DNA of 55,281 bases. Source: Bacillus sp. MRMR6 (lineage in GTDB: Bacteria > Bacillota > Bacilli > Bacillales > Cytobacillaceae). Under the pieces are notes generated by a model. It was not told the origin of the DNA, searched no databases, and saw nothing but the letters and a program-made list of their open reading frames with translations. The stretch spans positions 7,478-62,758 of the forward strand of contig NZ_MSLS01000010.1 of assembly GCF_001940785.1 (NCBI RefSeq), read 5' to 3'. The position numbers were made by a program, and so were the translations under genes. This document shows, in pieces, positions 8,186-16,782 of this stretch (its first letter is position 1; each line of letters starts with the position of its first letter).

Positions 8186-8306
8186 CAATTTAATAGAAAA
8201 ATAAATATTTTTAGCAAACCACGCGTGTAGATTTGTTTTATGATAGAAGCATTCGTGATACAGTTAGCGAAAGTGATTTTTTATTGGTGAAGGAGGCAGT
8301 TTACGA

Positions 8307-9461
8307 TTGAATTTTATCCAGGCTAAAGCATTTGAGGAAAAATATGAGTTAATGAAAAGACTTTCTAGCCAATTTTCAACGAGGGCTCATCAAGTTGATG
8401 TTGAAGGAGGTTTCCCCTTTGAGAATATAGATGACTTGAAGAAAAGTGGATATACTTCCTTAACGGTGCCAAAAAAGTATGGAGGTCAAGAAATTTCACT
8501 GTTTGAATTACTTCGTTTACAAGAAAAAATTGCTGAAGGTGATGGTGCAACAGCACTATCGATTGGTTGGCATATGGGGATTATTAAAAACTTGGCTGAA
8601 AAAGAGGTTTGGAGTGAAGCCGTATTTAAGAAAATGTGTGAAGCAATTATGAATGGTGCCCTAATAAATGCTGCCGCTACTGAAGCAAATACTGGAAGTC
8701 CGACAAGGGGCGGGAAGCCAGAAACAACCGCGGAGGAAAAAGGAAATCACTGGGTAATCAATGGCCGGAAGACATTTACCACGATGTCACCAGTTCTTGA
8801 TTATTTCATCGTTAGTGCCACTATTAAAGATGAAAATAAAGTTGGGAATTTTTTAGTTCCACGCTCCACTACCGGTGTTCTAATCGAAGAAACATGGGAT
8901 AGCATTGCTTTAAGAGGAACAGGAAGCCATGATCTATTACTACATAACGTTATAGTGCCTATTGAGAATTTGGTAGAAACCATAGGAAACGATGGTAAGA
9001 AACCAAATGGATGGCTCCTTCACATTCCTGCCTGCTATCTTGGAATAGCTAAAGCAGCGAAAACACAAGCAATTGAATTTGCGAGTACATATTCTCCCAA
9101 TAGCATAGGTGGAGCAATCATTGATCTGCCGAATGTTAGGCAGAAAATTGGTGAAATCGAGTTATCATTGATGCAGGCTGAATCTTTTTTATATTCAGTA
9201 GCAAACCAGTGGGATCAGTCGGAGGTACATAGTAGGGAAGGGATGGCTCCAATTTTAGGTGCAGTTAAATTATCAGTTACAAATACAGCAGTCAGTGTGG
9301 TTGATTTGGCAATGAGAATAGTCGGAGCGAGAAGTCTCTCATTGAAAAACCCTCTTCAACGATATTATCGAGATGTCAGGGCAGGGCTGCATAATCCACC
9401 CATGGATGATATGACGATTCAAATGCTGGCAAACCATGCGATTCACTCCCACCAAAAGTGA
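8307..9461 (+). CDS. Acyl-CoA dehydrogenase family protein (YdbM-like)
   Basis: 384 residues, the size of the flavin-dependent acyl-CoA dehydrogenase family. The N-terminal helical domain (to about 120) is followed by the beta domain with INGRKTFTTMSP and ALRGTGSHDLLL, and a C-terminal helical bundle ending in the YYRDVRAGLHNPPMDDM region where FAD contacts usually occur. The standard catalytic Glu position is not obvious, so the substrate is uncertain; it may be a sulfur- or amine-acting homologue as easily as a fatty acyl-CoA enzyme. TTG start preceded by AAGGAGG ten bases upstream. It stands alone between divergent narK-PAS and a small spore-type gene. Confidence 0.82.
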   Translation: MNFIQAKAFEEKYELMKRLSSQFSTRAHQVDVEGGFPFENIDDLKKSGYTSLTVPKKYGGQEISLFELLRLQEKIAEGDGATALSIGWHMGIIKNLAEKEVWSEAVFKKMCEAIMNGALINAAATEANTGSPTRGGKPETTAEEKGNHWVINGRKTFTTMSPVLDYFIVSATIKDENKVGNFLVPRSTTGVLIEETWDSIALRGTGSHDLLLHNVIVPIENLVETIGNDGKKPNGWLLHIPACYLGIAKAAKTQAIEFASTYSPNSIGGAIIDLPNVRQKIGEIELSLMQAESFLYSVANQWDQSEVHSREGMAPILGAVKLSVTNTAVSVVDLAMRIVGARSLSLKNPLQRYYRDVRAGLHNPPMDDMTIQMLANHAIHSHQK

Positions 9462-9529
9462 TGTTTACCTAAGGAAATAGTTTAAAAAGATAAGCTTTAG
9501 AACACCTTATATGATAAGAGGTGAAGAAA

Positions 9530-9688
9530 ATGCCAAGAGGTAAGGAATTGGAACAGCTTCCAATGGCGAATATTGCACCTGGAGCTGGAAAAGATGCAAG
9601 CAAGGCAAACAGAAAAACATTGGGAGGATTCGTTCAACAAGAGCAGCCTAAGCCTAGTGCTTTTGAAAAAGAAAATGAAGACATGTAA
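9530..9688 (+). CDS. Small hypothetical protein, 52 residues
   Basis: Starts MPRGKELEQLPMAN and ends FEKENEDM; hydrophilic, Lys/Glu/Gln/Gly-rich, with no membrane segment or Cys. The ATG follows AGAGGTGAAG at a proper distance and the bidirectional terminator at 9722-9752 closes it. Composition and the neighbouring H-type SASP gene suggest a small spore protein, but I do not recognise the family. Confidence 0.7.
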   Translation: MPRGKELEQLPMANIAPGAGKDASKANRKTLGGFVQQEQPKPSAFEKENEDM

Positions 9689-9721
9689 GATCACAGGGTA
9701 TTTCTGTTTCCGTTATATATA

Positions 9722-9752
9722 ATCAAAAGCCACCCATAAGGTGGCTTTTGAT
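9722..9752. terminator. Bidirectional terminator
   Basis: Perfect ten-base stem AAAAGCCACC / GGTGGCTTTT with loop CATAA between convergent small genes. Confidence 0.9.
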
Positions 9753-9934
9753 TATTCTTCTTCTCGAAGTTCCGCAATTTCCACAATCGTTCTCTCTTCA
9801 AGCGGGCCACGCAAATGTACAGTGACTGTTCTTCCATCCTCATTTAATTCATCAATCCAGACTGAAGCACCGTTATATTTCACTTCAATATCTGCGGAAG
9901 ATGATAAAATTTGTTTTACACGATTCTCATTCAT
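9752..9934 (-). CDS. sspH: H-type small acid-soluble spore protein
   Basis: 60 residues from MNENRVKQIL to AELREEE. The length, the N-terminal RVKQIL...ADIEVKYNGASVWI pattern and the C-terminal EERTIVEIAELRE region match the SspH family of minor SASPs made in the forespore and packed in the spore core. The ATG at 9934 is chosen because TAGGAG precedes it at eight to nine bases; a longer frame extends upstream with no ribosome site. Marks the organism as a spore former. Confidence 0.8.
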   Translation of the reverse strand: MNENRVKQILSSSADIEVKYNGASVWIDELNEDGRTVTVHLRGPLEERTIVEIAELREEE

Positions 9935-9994
9935 TTTCTTCACTCCTAAAATAATTATCGTTATATTTTTTGCTAATAAAATTATTTCATTCAA

Positions 9995-10412
9995 TAGGCG
10001 GATCTAAAATTTAAATTGCTTGTATGAGTGAAAAAGTTATAGAAATAAGTCTAAAACCTATGCCTGTCTTATATCCTTAAAGATGAGACCTTTATCATAT
10101 TGTACTGTTCCGATTTGGACTTTATTATTACTTAATACCATACAACATTTCAAACTAGTTGAGGGACAGAATAAAAGATTAATCGCAGCGGTTACAATAA
10201 GGAAAGTAAAAATTATGAAACTTTATTGGGTTAAACTCGTCTTATATAGTTGAGGTTGGCAATAAAATTTTTTATTTTACAAGCTTATTTAGAAAAATGG
10301 CGAGTTACTTTTTCTTCAGGGTGGAATGATTTGTTTCCATTATATTACAAAACATGGTATATTAGTAAGGTTCGTTTACCGAAGCTGCTTGGTAAGTGAG
10401 AGGAGAAGTAAA
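9995..10412. other. Gene-free interval before ltaS-like gene
   Basis: About 400 AT-rich bases without a supportable gene. TATATT at about 10360 with TTTCCA 18 bases before it could be the promoter of the downstream sulfatase. I found no riboswitch, hairpin or repeat of note. Confidence 0.4.
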
Positions 10413-12437
10413 ATGAAAAAAATTAATCTGCACCAAATAAAAAATAATGGTCATCTAGTCTTTTTTTCCATTGCCGTTGTTTTGTTTTGGTTAAAAACGT
10501 ATACTGCTTATCGAATAGAATTTACACTCGGAATTGATAATACACTCCAAGAGTTTCTTTTATTTATTAATCCTTTAAGTTCAGCTTTGTTCTTTTTTGG
10601 ATTGGCTCTACTTTTTAAGAGAAGTACAAAATTGATCATAATCATTACCAATTTTATTTTGTCCTTCTTGCTTTATGCAAATATCGCATACTACCGGTTT
10701 TTTAGTGATTTCATTACAGTTCCGGTGTTAATGTCAACTAAGACAAATGCTGGACAGCTAGGAGATAGTGCTCTCTCACTAATGTCTCCCTATGATATCT
10801 TTTATTTTACTGATTTCTTTATTTTAATTTTCCTTGCATTTACCCTTTATAAGAAAGTAACTGTCGAAAACAAAAAAGCTTTTAAGGTTGTTTTATTGTT
10901 TTCAATCACGATCTTCTTATTCAACCTTGGTTTGGCAGAAAAGGATCGTCCACAATTATTGAGTCGTTCGTTTGATCGAAATTACTTAGTAAAATACCTA
11001 GGCGCATACAATTTTACCATTTATGATGTTATCCAAAATATTAAATCCTCGGGTCAGCGTGCACTTGCTGATAGCAGTGACATAACTGAGGTTGAGAATT
11101 ACAGAAAAGCTAACTATACAGGAGCAAACCCAGAATACTTTGGGAAAGCAAAAGGTATGAATGTTGTTTATGTAGCGATGGAATCTCTCCAGAGTTTTGC
11201 AATTAATTATAAGATGCCAGACGGACAGGAAGTAACACCATTTTTGAACTCGCTGGCAAATGACAAGGGTACTTTCTATTTTGAAAACTTTTTCCATCAA
11301 ACGGGACAGGGAAAAACATCGGATGCTGAATTTTTAATGGAAAATGGTTTATATCCAATGGCACAGGGCGCTGTATTTGTAAACAAAGCTCAAAACACGT
11401 ATCACGCTATGCCGGCGATACTTAAGGGTTATGGTTACTACTCAGCTTCATTCCATGGTAACTATAAAACCTTTTGGAATCGTAATGTCATGTATAAAGC
11501 CCTAGGATACGACCAGTTTTTTGATGCAGATTATTACAACATGACGGATGAAAATACTAAAAATTATGGCTTAAAGGATAAACCATTTTTTACAGAATCT
11601 ATGCCTCTGCTCGAAAGCTTACCTCAGCCATTTTATACAAAGTTTATGAGTCTTTCTAACCATTTTCCGTTTGAAATGGATCCAGAAGATACCGATTTCC
11701 CAGCAGGTGAAACAGGGAATAAGGTGGTTGATCAGTATTTCCAGGCAGCTCACTATATGGATGAAGCAATTGAACAGTTCTTTAATGATCTAAAAGCCTC
11801 AGGATTATACGATAATACTGTAATTGTTATGTATGGGGACCATTATGGTATTTCTGAGAATCATAATGAGGCGATGGCACAGGTACTTGGTGTTGACGAG
11901 GTTACTCCAGCGATAAGTGCAGGGTTACAACGCGTTCCATTATTTATACATGTACCTGGTTTAGAGGGCGGGGTTCAAAGCCAATATGGTGCCCAGGTGG
12001 ACGTTCGTTCAACAATTCTGCACCTATTAGGAATTGATACAAAGGATTTTATGGAATTGGGTTCTGATCTACTATCAAAACAACATCGTAATTGGGCATT
12101 ATTTAGAAACGGTGATTTCGTAACACCGGAAGTTGTTAGCGTTAAGGGAAAATGCTACGATGCTGAAACAGGGGAATGGTTAGAAAATAGTGATTCCTGT
12201 AAAGAAATTAGCGATAAAGTAAATATCGAGTTACAGATGTCAGATGAAATTGTTTATAAAGATCTTCTTCGATTTTACCATCCGGAGGGATACACCCCGA
12301 TTAATCCTAGTGATTATGAATATATCGCTCCAAAAGTAAACAAAGGCCCAAAAAATGAAGATTCGACTAACGAGCCGAAAGAAGAATCTACAGAAGGAAC
12401 AAGTGAAGAACAGGTTGAAGAAAAAATTGAAGAATAA
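10413..12437 (+). CDS. Lipoteichoic acid synthase family protein (LtaS/YqgS/YfnI-like)
   Basis: 674 residues. Five N-terminal membrane segments (about residues 15-210) are followed by an extracellular sulfatase-fold domain (about 255-615). Visible metal/catalytic residues are the Glu in AMESLQSF, the nucleophile Thr302 in GQGKTSDAEF, WNRNVMYKALGY, and YGDHYG with the metal-binding Asp-His pair. This is the polyglycerolphosphate synthase layout using phosphatidylglycerol as donor at the outer membrane face. The last ~45 residues form a Glu/Lys-rich disordered tail. The ATG at 10413 (after AGGAGAAG) is preferred to an in-frame ATG at 10326. B. subtilis has four paralogues, so synthase versus primase cannot be settled here. 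Terminator follows. Confidence 0.9.
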   Translation: MKKINLHQIKNNGHLVFFSIAVVLFWLKTYTAYRIEFTLGIDNTLQEFLLFINPLSSALFFFGLALLFKRSTKLIIIITNFILSFLLYANIAYYRFFSDFITVPVLMSTKTNAGQLGDSALSLMSPYDIFYFTDFFILIFLAFTLYKKVTVENKKAFKVVLLFSITIFLFNLGLAEKDRPQLLSRSFDRNYLVKYLGAYNFTIYDVIQNIKSSGQRALADSSDITEVENYRKANYTGANPEYFGKAKGMNVVYVAMESLQSFAINYKMPDGQEVTPFLNSLANDKGTFYFENFFHQTGQGKTSDAEFLMENGLYPMAQGAVFVNKAQNTYHAMPAILKGYGYYSASFHGNYKTFWNRNVMYKALGYDQFFDADYYNMTDENTKNYGLKDKPFFTESMPLLESLPQPFYTKFMSLSNHFPFEMDPEDTDFPAGETGNKVVDQYFQAAHYMDEAIEQFFNDLKASGLYDNTVIVMYGDHYGISENHNEAMAQVLGVDEVTPAISAGLQRVPLFIHVPGLEGGVQSQYGAQVDVRSTILHLLGIDTKDFMELGSDLLSKQHRNWALFRNGDFVTPEVVSVKGKCYDAETGEWLENSDSCKEISDKVNIELQMSDEIVYKDLLRFYHPEGYTPINPSDYEYIAPKVNKGPKNEDSTNEPKEESTEGTSEEQVEEKIEE

Positions 12438-12448
12438 TTAGCGCAGCG

Positions 12449-12476
12449 AAGGGAAGAATGATATTCTTCCCTTTTT
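12449..12476 (+). terminator. Terminator after LtaS-family gene
   Basis: AAGGGAAGAAT / ATTCTTCCCTT stem with three-base loop and T-run. Confidence 0.9.
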
Positions 12477-12610
12477 ACATTTAAAATGTTTCATTTTTTT
12501 GGCTGTTTTTGTAAAGAGAAAATCTTACATAATTATAGAAAAAACTTTATATTTATAATATAATTAATCTTAAAAATTTTCACGTTATTAATTGGGTAGG
12601 AGGAAAGAGC

Positions 12611-13135
12611 ATGAGAGATGTAAAGTTACTCCACATTTATGAACACCACATTGCACAGAAATATTTAAATCGTTCTGGTCTAGCACATGCAATCGCTGTT
12701 GCCTATCATGCCTTTCACTTAGGGAAACAATACCATTTGGATATTGACATCGCTGCAAAAGCAGGTCTATTACATGATATGGGTCATTACACATGGTATA
12801 AAAATGGGAAATGGGATTACGATTTATATAAGCAAAATGATATTCATGCCATTAAAGGAGCAGAAAGGGCGCATAAATTATTGATTCGGTTAGGAGAAAA
12901 TCCGGTAAAAGCCAAAACGATTGCACTGGCCATTTTATTTCACACAGATTCTTTTCTTCCATCCAATGATATTATACGAACACCTCTCCAACAAATTGTA
13001 AAATGGGCTGACGAAAAAGATGAAGAAGAGGGGGGAATGCATCACTACAGGACGATTGAGTATGAGCGTGGAAAACAAAGCATTATCCGATTGGATGAAT
13101 GGATTGATGAGGAATTAGCACGCTCAGCAAAATAG
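12611..13135 (+). CDS. HD-domain phosphohydrolase
   Basis: 174 residues of the HD superfamily. Metal-binding residues are visible as SGLAHAIAVAYHAF, then the HD pair in AGLLHDMGHYTWY, then ILFHTDSFLP and the conserved Asp in VKWADEKDEE. Such small stand-alone HD proteins hydrolyse nucleotide or other phosphate esters; the substrate cannot be told from sequence. ATG preceded by GTAGGAGGAAAG. Single gene, convergent with the next one. Confidence 0.8.
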   Translation: MRDVKLLHIYEHHIAQKYLNRSGLAHAIAVAYHAFHLGKQYHLDIDIAAKAGLLHDMGHYTWYKNGKWDYDLYKQNDIHAIKGAERAHKLLIRLGENPVKAKTIALAILFHTDSFLPSNDIIRTPLQQIVKWADEKDEEEGGMHHYRTIEYERGKQSIIRLDEWIDEELARSAK

Positions 13136-13136
13136 A

Positions 13137-13163
13137 ACAAGCTGTGCATTTAGCACAGCTTGT
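13137..13163. terminator. Bidirectional terminator
   Basis: Eleven-base stem ACAAGCTGTGC / GCACAGCTTGT with loop ATTTA between convergent genes. Confidence 0.85.
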
Positions 13164-13169
13164 AATTTT

Positions 13170-13646
13170 CTATACTCGTTGAAATCCTTCTTCCTTTAAG
13201 AAATCTTCAGCTTCACCATATGTATTAAAACTTTCATCCAAATTTAGTCCATAATATATATTCCAAGCATCATTTTCATTAATTAAAATAAGATGATCCT
13301 TGTCCTCGTTTACCCAACGCTCTTCAGTTTGTTCTCCAACAATAGCTTGTTCTTCCGCGGATCGCTGAACGGGTGATAAACCTTGAATGGCTTTCTGGAG
13401 CAATATATTCAATTCCTCCTCAGAGTAATCTCGAATATTTACCATACCTTTATCGTCTGTGGTATAGTCCTGCAGATGGCCTGAATATACAAAGCCATTT
13501 CCATTAGGGTGCAGGTGGTAAACGATATTTTTCTTATCGGATACACTGTTAATAAGTTGAAAGTTGACTCGTTTTAATGAAACATCTTTTCGTTCAAGTT
13601 CTGGGAACTTCTCGATAATTGCTAGTTTTTCGTCGAAAGTTAGCAT
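13170..13646 (-). CDS. Conserved hypothetical Bacillus protein, 158 residues
   Basis: Soluble acidic protein with no signal or membrane segment. An N-terminal part (MLTFDEKLAIIEKFPEL...VYHLHPNGNGFVYSG) and a C-terminal part (about 110-158) with WNIYYGLNLDESF and EAEDFLKEEGF look like two small alpha/beta units. I do not recognise a functional domain. The ATG at 13646 is used because GGAGG lies five bases before it; the frame extends 20 codons further without a ribosome site. Confidence 0.72.
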   Translation of the reverse strand: MLTFDEKLAIIEKFPELERKDVSLKRVNFQLINSVSDKKNIVYHLHPNGNGFVYSGHLQDYTTDDKGMVNIRDYSEEELNILLQKAIQGLSPVQRSAEEQAIVGEQTEERWVNEDKDHLILINENDAWNIYYGLNLDESFNTYGEAEDFLKEEGFQRV

Positions 13647-13774
13647 AGTTACCTCCAATAAAGTCATAATGATTTTATCATACCGATTTTTATCAAAAAG
13701 ATACACCTTTTTATTTTAAGGCATTAAATAAAGTAAGTTCGTATTTTGCGAAATCTGCTTGCTTTAGGGATTGA

Positions 13775-14177
13775 TTGATGGGTTTGAATGATTTTCAAGC
13801 AATGTTTTTAGGATTGCTTTTATCAGCAACAAGTGTGAGCATATCTTTTTCAAGAATTGAGGAATTAAATAAACTAAAATCGAGAGCAGGTACGGCAATA
13901 TTAAGATCAGCCGTCATTGATGATGTTGTGGTCATTATTGCATTGGCTTTTTTAATGAGTATATCGAGCGGTAAGGACGTACATCTAGGAATAAATTATT
14001 GTGATATTTTAGTTGGCTGGAAAGTCGTCCGAGGGATTTTACCGTTGGTTTCAACCATTATTGCGGCAATACCGATTAGAAAATAAATTGGTCAATCAAG
14101 AATTATTTGCAGCATTAATTGTGCTTGTCTTAGTCACTACCATCGTTACGCCACCAATGATGAAGCCTGCATTTTAG
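13775..14177 (+). pseudogene. Remnant of a CPA2-type cation/proton antiporter
   Basis: A 103-codon frame (13775-14086) contains SATSVSISFSRIEELNKLKSR and AVIDDVVVIIALAF, the conserved ion-binding ATS...DD core of NapA/Kef-type antiporters. After a frame change the C-terminal piece ELFAALIVLVLVTTIVTPP follows, ending at the TAG at 14175-14177. The N-terminal helices, several middle helices and a ribosome site are missing. It is a decayed gene, not an expressed short protein. Confidence 0.8.
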
Positions 14178-14316
14178 GATGGTACAAAAAAATAGAATTG
14201 AGTACGGCTGATGGTTTTAACAATATTAAAGCGTAAATGAATAGATTGGATACCCCCATACTAGAACTCTTCGCGTCGAATAATATGGTACCTAATAAGA
14301 CACGGAGGTTAGATAT

Positions 14317-14448
14317 ATGGGTGTTGTATTAATTGATATTGATAAACTACTAGAATCAACTACAGATCTAACATCTGAGAAGAATGTAACAAACCAAAAA
14401 GCACCGATTGAGATTGATCAGTTGCTTGATCGCACGCGTGACTGGTAA
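14317..14448 (+). CDS. 43-residue protein with internal duplication
   Basis: Excellent ribosome site (CGGAGG, eight bases before ATG) and its own terminator downstream mark this as a real small gene. The N-terminal half LIDIDKLLESTTDL is echoed by the C-terminal half IEIDQLLDRTRDW: I-D/E-I-D-x-LL-D/E-x-T-x-D. The repeat is acidic and amphipathic. No signal peptide or Cys. I do not recognise the family; a peptide that binds a partner through two similar helices is only a guess. Confidence 0.72.
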   Translation: MGVVLIDIDKLLESTTDLTSEKNVTNQKAPIEIDQLLDRTRDW

Positions 14449-14474
14449 GAAGATAACATAAATTAAATCTCTCA

Positions 14475-14503
14475 AAGCCCTCCAATGTATATGGAGGGTT
14501 TTT
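14475..14503 (+). terminator. Terminator after 43-residue gene
   Basis: CCCTCCA / TGGAGGG stem with seven-base loop and T-run. Confidence 0.88.
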
Positions 14504-14565
14504 ACTATTAGTTGAACTTTTTCACTTATACGCGTTAAAGTATAAAATTATTTTGAACAATTCTA

Positions 14566-14595
14566 TTGACTTTCAGTATAAAAAAATACTAGAAT
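14566..14595 (+). promoter_or_regulatory. Promoter of ABC importer operon with dyad in spacer
   Basis: TTGACT (14566-14571) and TAGAAT (14590-14595), 18 bases apart. The spacer contains the inverted repeat AGTAT-N6-ATACT (14575-14590), which overlaps the -10 box and could be an operator. An alternative -10 TATAAT lies just downstream. Confidence 0.5.
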
Positions 14596-14653
14596 AATTT
14601 TTATAATATAATTAATTTTTAGATTATTTAAACTAAAAAAGGGGGATAAAAAG

Positions 14654-15652
14654 ATGAAGAAGAATTTTAAAGCTCTATCATTTGCGCTGGCAGGTATGTT
14701 AATGCTTGCTGGTTGTGGGAGTAATGATACAGCAGGCGGGTCAACAGAGGATGATAGTGAAAAAGTATATAAAATTGGTATTTCACAGTTTGTAACGCAT
14801 GACTCTTTAGACAATGCGACAAAGGGTTTCAAACAAGCGTTAGAAGATAAAGGAATTAAAGTGAAATATAATGAACAAAATGCACAAGCAGATATGAACA
14901 ATACAAAGACCATTGCTGATAACTTTGTTGGGGATAAGGTAGACTTGATTTTTGCTAATGCGACTCAAAGTGCAGTTAGTGCGTTAAATGCAACGAAGAC
15001 GATTCCAATTATTTTCACTTCGGTAACAGACCCTGTCGGTGCTGAATTGGTCAAAGCATTTGATCAGCCGGGAGAAAATATTACCGGTACAACCGATAAC
15101 CATCCTGAAGGTACAGCTAAAACGATTAATTTCATTACAGATGAAGTAGGGGCCAAGGAGATTGGTGTCATATATAACTCAGGTGAGCAGAATTCGATTG
15201 TTCAAGTGGCAGAAGTAAAAGAATTAGCAGAAAAGAAGGGTGCCAAGCTAGTAGAGGTCTCTGTCTCAACGTCTGCTGAGGTGAAGCAGGCAACTGAATC
15301 CTTAGTCGGCCGTGTTGACGCAATCTATATCCCAACAGATAATACGGTTGTTTCCGCACTTGAAACGGTTATTTCTGTAGCGAATAGTAAAAAAATCCCA
15401 CTATTTGTTGGTGAACTTGATTCTATGAAAAAAGGTGCTGTAGCTGCAAGTGGATTTGATTACTATGAGCTTGGATATCAATCTGGTTTAATGGCTGTAG
15501 AAATTCTAACAGGTAACAAGAAGCCATCTGAGATTCCAGTAGAACTACCAAAAAGCTTAACTCTGATGATTAATAAAAAAGCTGCTGAGGCACAAGGGCT
15601 GGAAGTGAAGGAAGACTGGAAGAATCTTGGTGAGTTTTACGAGGGTGAATAA
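14654..15652 (+). CDS. ABC transporter substrate-binding lipoprotein (TrpX-type)
   Basis: 332 residues. Lipoprotein signal with lipobox LMLAGC (Cys near residue 22), then a two-lobed periplasmic-binding fold of the ABC_sub_bind family. Visible segments are YKIGISQFVTHDSLD, ANATQSAVSALNATKTIPI, FTSVTDPVGAELV and the hinge-lobe IYIPTDNTVVSALE. Members bind tryptophan, tyrosine or related aromatic amino acids (TrpX of streptococci). It is the first gene of an importer operon directly upstream of tyrosine-catabolic genes, which supports an aromatic substrate. GGGGGAT lies seven bases before the ATG. A stable hairpin follows the stop. Confidence 0.88.
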   Translation: MKKNFKALSFALAGMLMLAGCGSNDTAGGSTEDDSEKVYKIGISQFVTHDSLDNATKGFKQALEDKGIKVKYNEQNAQADMNNTKTIADNFVGDKVDLIFANATQSAVSALNATKTIPIIFTSVTDPVGAELVKAFDQPGENITGTTDNHPEGTAKTINFITDEVGAKEIGVIYNSGEQNSIVQVAEVKELAEKKGAKLVEVSVSTSAEVKQATESLVGRVDAIYIPTDNTVVSALETVISVANSKKIPLFVGELDSMKKGAVAASGFDYYELGYQSGLMAVEILTGNKKPSEIPVELPKSLTLMINKKAAEAQGLEVKEDWKNLGEFYEGE

Positions 15653-15669
15653 TAATAGCTTTTATATCA

Positions 15670-15702
15670 ACAAGGAGTCGGCCTCAAAGGTTGACTCCTT
15701 GT
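15670..15702 (+). other. Intra-operon hairpin between binding protein and permease
   Basis: Perfect ten-base stem ACAAGGAGTC / GACTCCTTGT that can extend by five more pairs to a small CAA loop, with no T-run after it. Such hairpins usually protect the 3' end of a binding-protein mRNA or limit read-through, raising the binding-protein to permease ratio. Confidence 0.7.
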
Positions 15703-15756
15703 CACGACATGGGTCAATTAATCTAAAAGTCACAAGGCTAGGAAAGGATGATTTCA

Positions 15757-16782
15757 ATGTTTACAGCCATATTTGGATCATTTGAAGCAGGCATTATATA
15801 TGCGATTATGGCACTAGGCGTCTATCTTTCCTTTCGAATTCTGGATTTCCCAGATTTAACGGTTGATGGAAGTTTTGTAACAGGTGCTGCAATTTCAGCT
15901 ATTATGATTGCAAATGGTGCTAATCCGTTCTTTGCAACCTTCATGGCTTTATTTGCAGGTTTTGTTGCGGGTTGTATGACGGGATTGCTTCACACATTTG
16001 GAAAAATAAATAATTTGCTTTCCGGAATTTTGATGATGATTGCTCTTTATTCAATTAATCTTCGAATCATGGGAAAATCGAATGTTCCTCTGTTAAATAG
16101 TGAAACAGCTTTTACGAAAATCAGCAATTTTTTTGAGGAGCTCGGCATTAATTCTTTCTTTAATAACATTTTAACCATGGTTGGACTTGGTGATAGTTTA
16201 CCAGAAACATGGGGCATTCTTATTTTTATGATTTTTGTTACCTTGTTAATTAAATGGCTGACAGATTCCTTTTTACAAACTGAAATAGGGCTCGCTGTTA
16301 GAGCCACTGGTGACAATAAGCGTATGATTCGCAGTTTGTCTGCCAATACAAACCTGCTCGTGATCTTAGGGCTTGGTCTATCCAATGCCTTAGTAGCCTT
16401 TTCTGGGGCGTTAATTGCCCAGCAAGGTGGGTTTGCAGACGTAGGGATGGGAATTGGTATGATTGTAATCGGGTTAGCTTCTGTAATAATCGGTGAAGCG
16501 CTGTTTGGAACAAAGTCCATTGCAAGAGCAACACTAGCAGTAATCGGCGGTGCCATTATTTATCGAATTGTCGTCACTCTAGCATTAAGAGTGGATTTCT
16601 TAAATCCAGGTGATATGAAACTAATTACTGCAGCCATTGTCATTATTGCCTTAACGACCCCTAAAATTATTGATTACTCAAAGGAAAAAAAGCGAAAAGC
16701 GCGCAGAAGAACGGAAAGAATGACTAAAGCAACTGTCGATCGAAAGGGTGAAAGCCATGCTGCACTTAAATCAGATTCATAA
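15757..16782 (+). CDS. ABC transporter permease (TrpY-type)
   Basis: 341 residues with about nine hydrophobic segments, of the permease class shared with branched-chain amino-acid and TrpY transporters. The conserved DFPDLTVDGSFVTGAA near residue 28, and the cytoplasmic loop AVRATGDNKRMIRSLSAN that contacts the ATPase, are present. The C-terminus is a basic tail (KEKKRKARRRTERMTK). ATG at 15757 is preferred because GGAAAGG ends nine bases before it; an ATG at 15748 is too close. Its end overlaps the ATPase start by 26 bases, so the two are translationally coupled. Confidence 0.88.
   Translation: MFTAIFGSFEAGIIYAIMALGVYLSFRILDFPDLTVDGSFVTGAAISAIMIANGANPFFATFMALFAGFVAGCMTGLLHTFGKINNLLSGILMMIALYSINLRIMGKSNVPLLNSETAFTKISNFFEELGINSFFNNILTMVGLGDSLPETWGILIFMIFVTLLIKWLTDSFLQTEIGLAVRATGDNKRMIRSLSANTNLLVILGLGLSNALVAFSGALIAQQGGFADVGMGIGMIVIGLASVIIGEALFGTKSIARATLAVIGGAIIYRIVVTLALRVDFLNPGDMKLITAAIVIIALTTPKIIDYSKEKKRKARRRTERMTKATVDRKGESHAALKSDS

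Noticed and set aside
10998..11300. Minus-strand frame inside the LtaS-family gene
   Set aside because: Shadow frame; the plus-strand gene has complete catalytic motifs here.
13775..14086. A functional 103-residue membrane protein
   Set aside because: Homology to the middle of a cation/proton antiporter, lack of ribosome site and continuation in another frame show decay.
16047..16556. Long minus-strand frame inside the permease gene
   Set aside because: It lies wholly within a well-supported permease, has no ribosome site, and its Pro/Ser/Ile-rich translation is typical of an antisense shadow.
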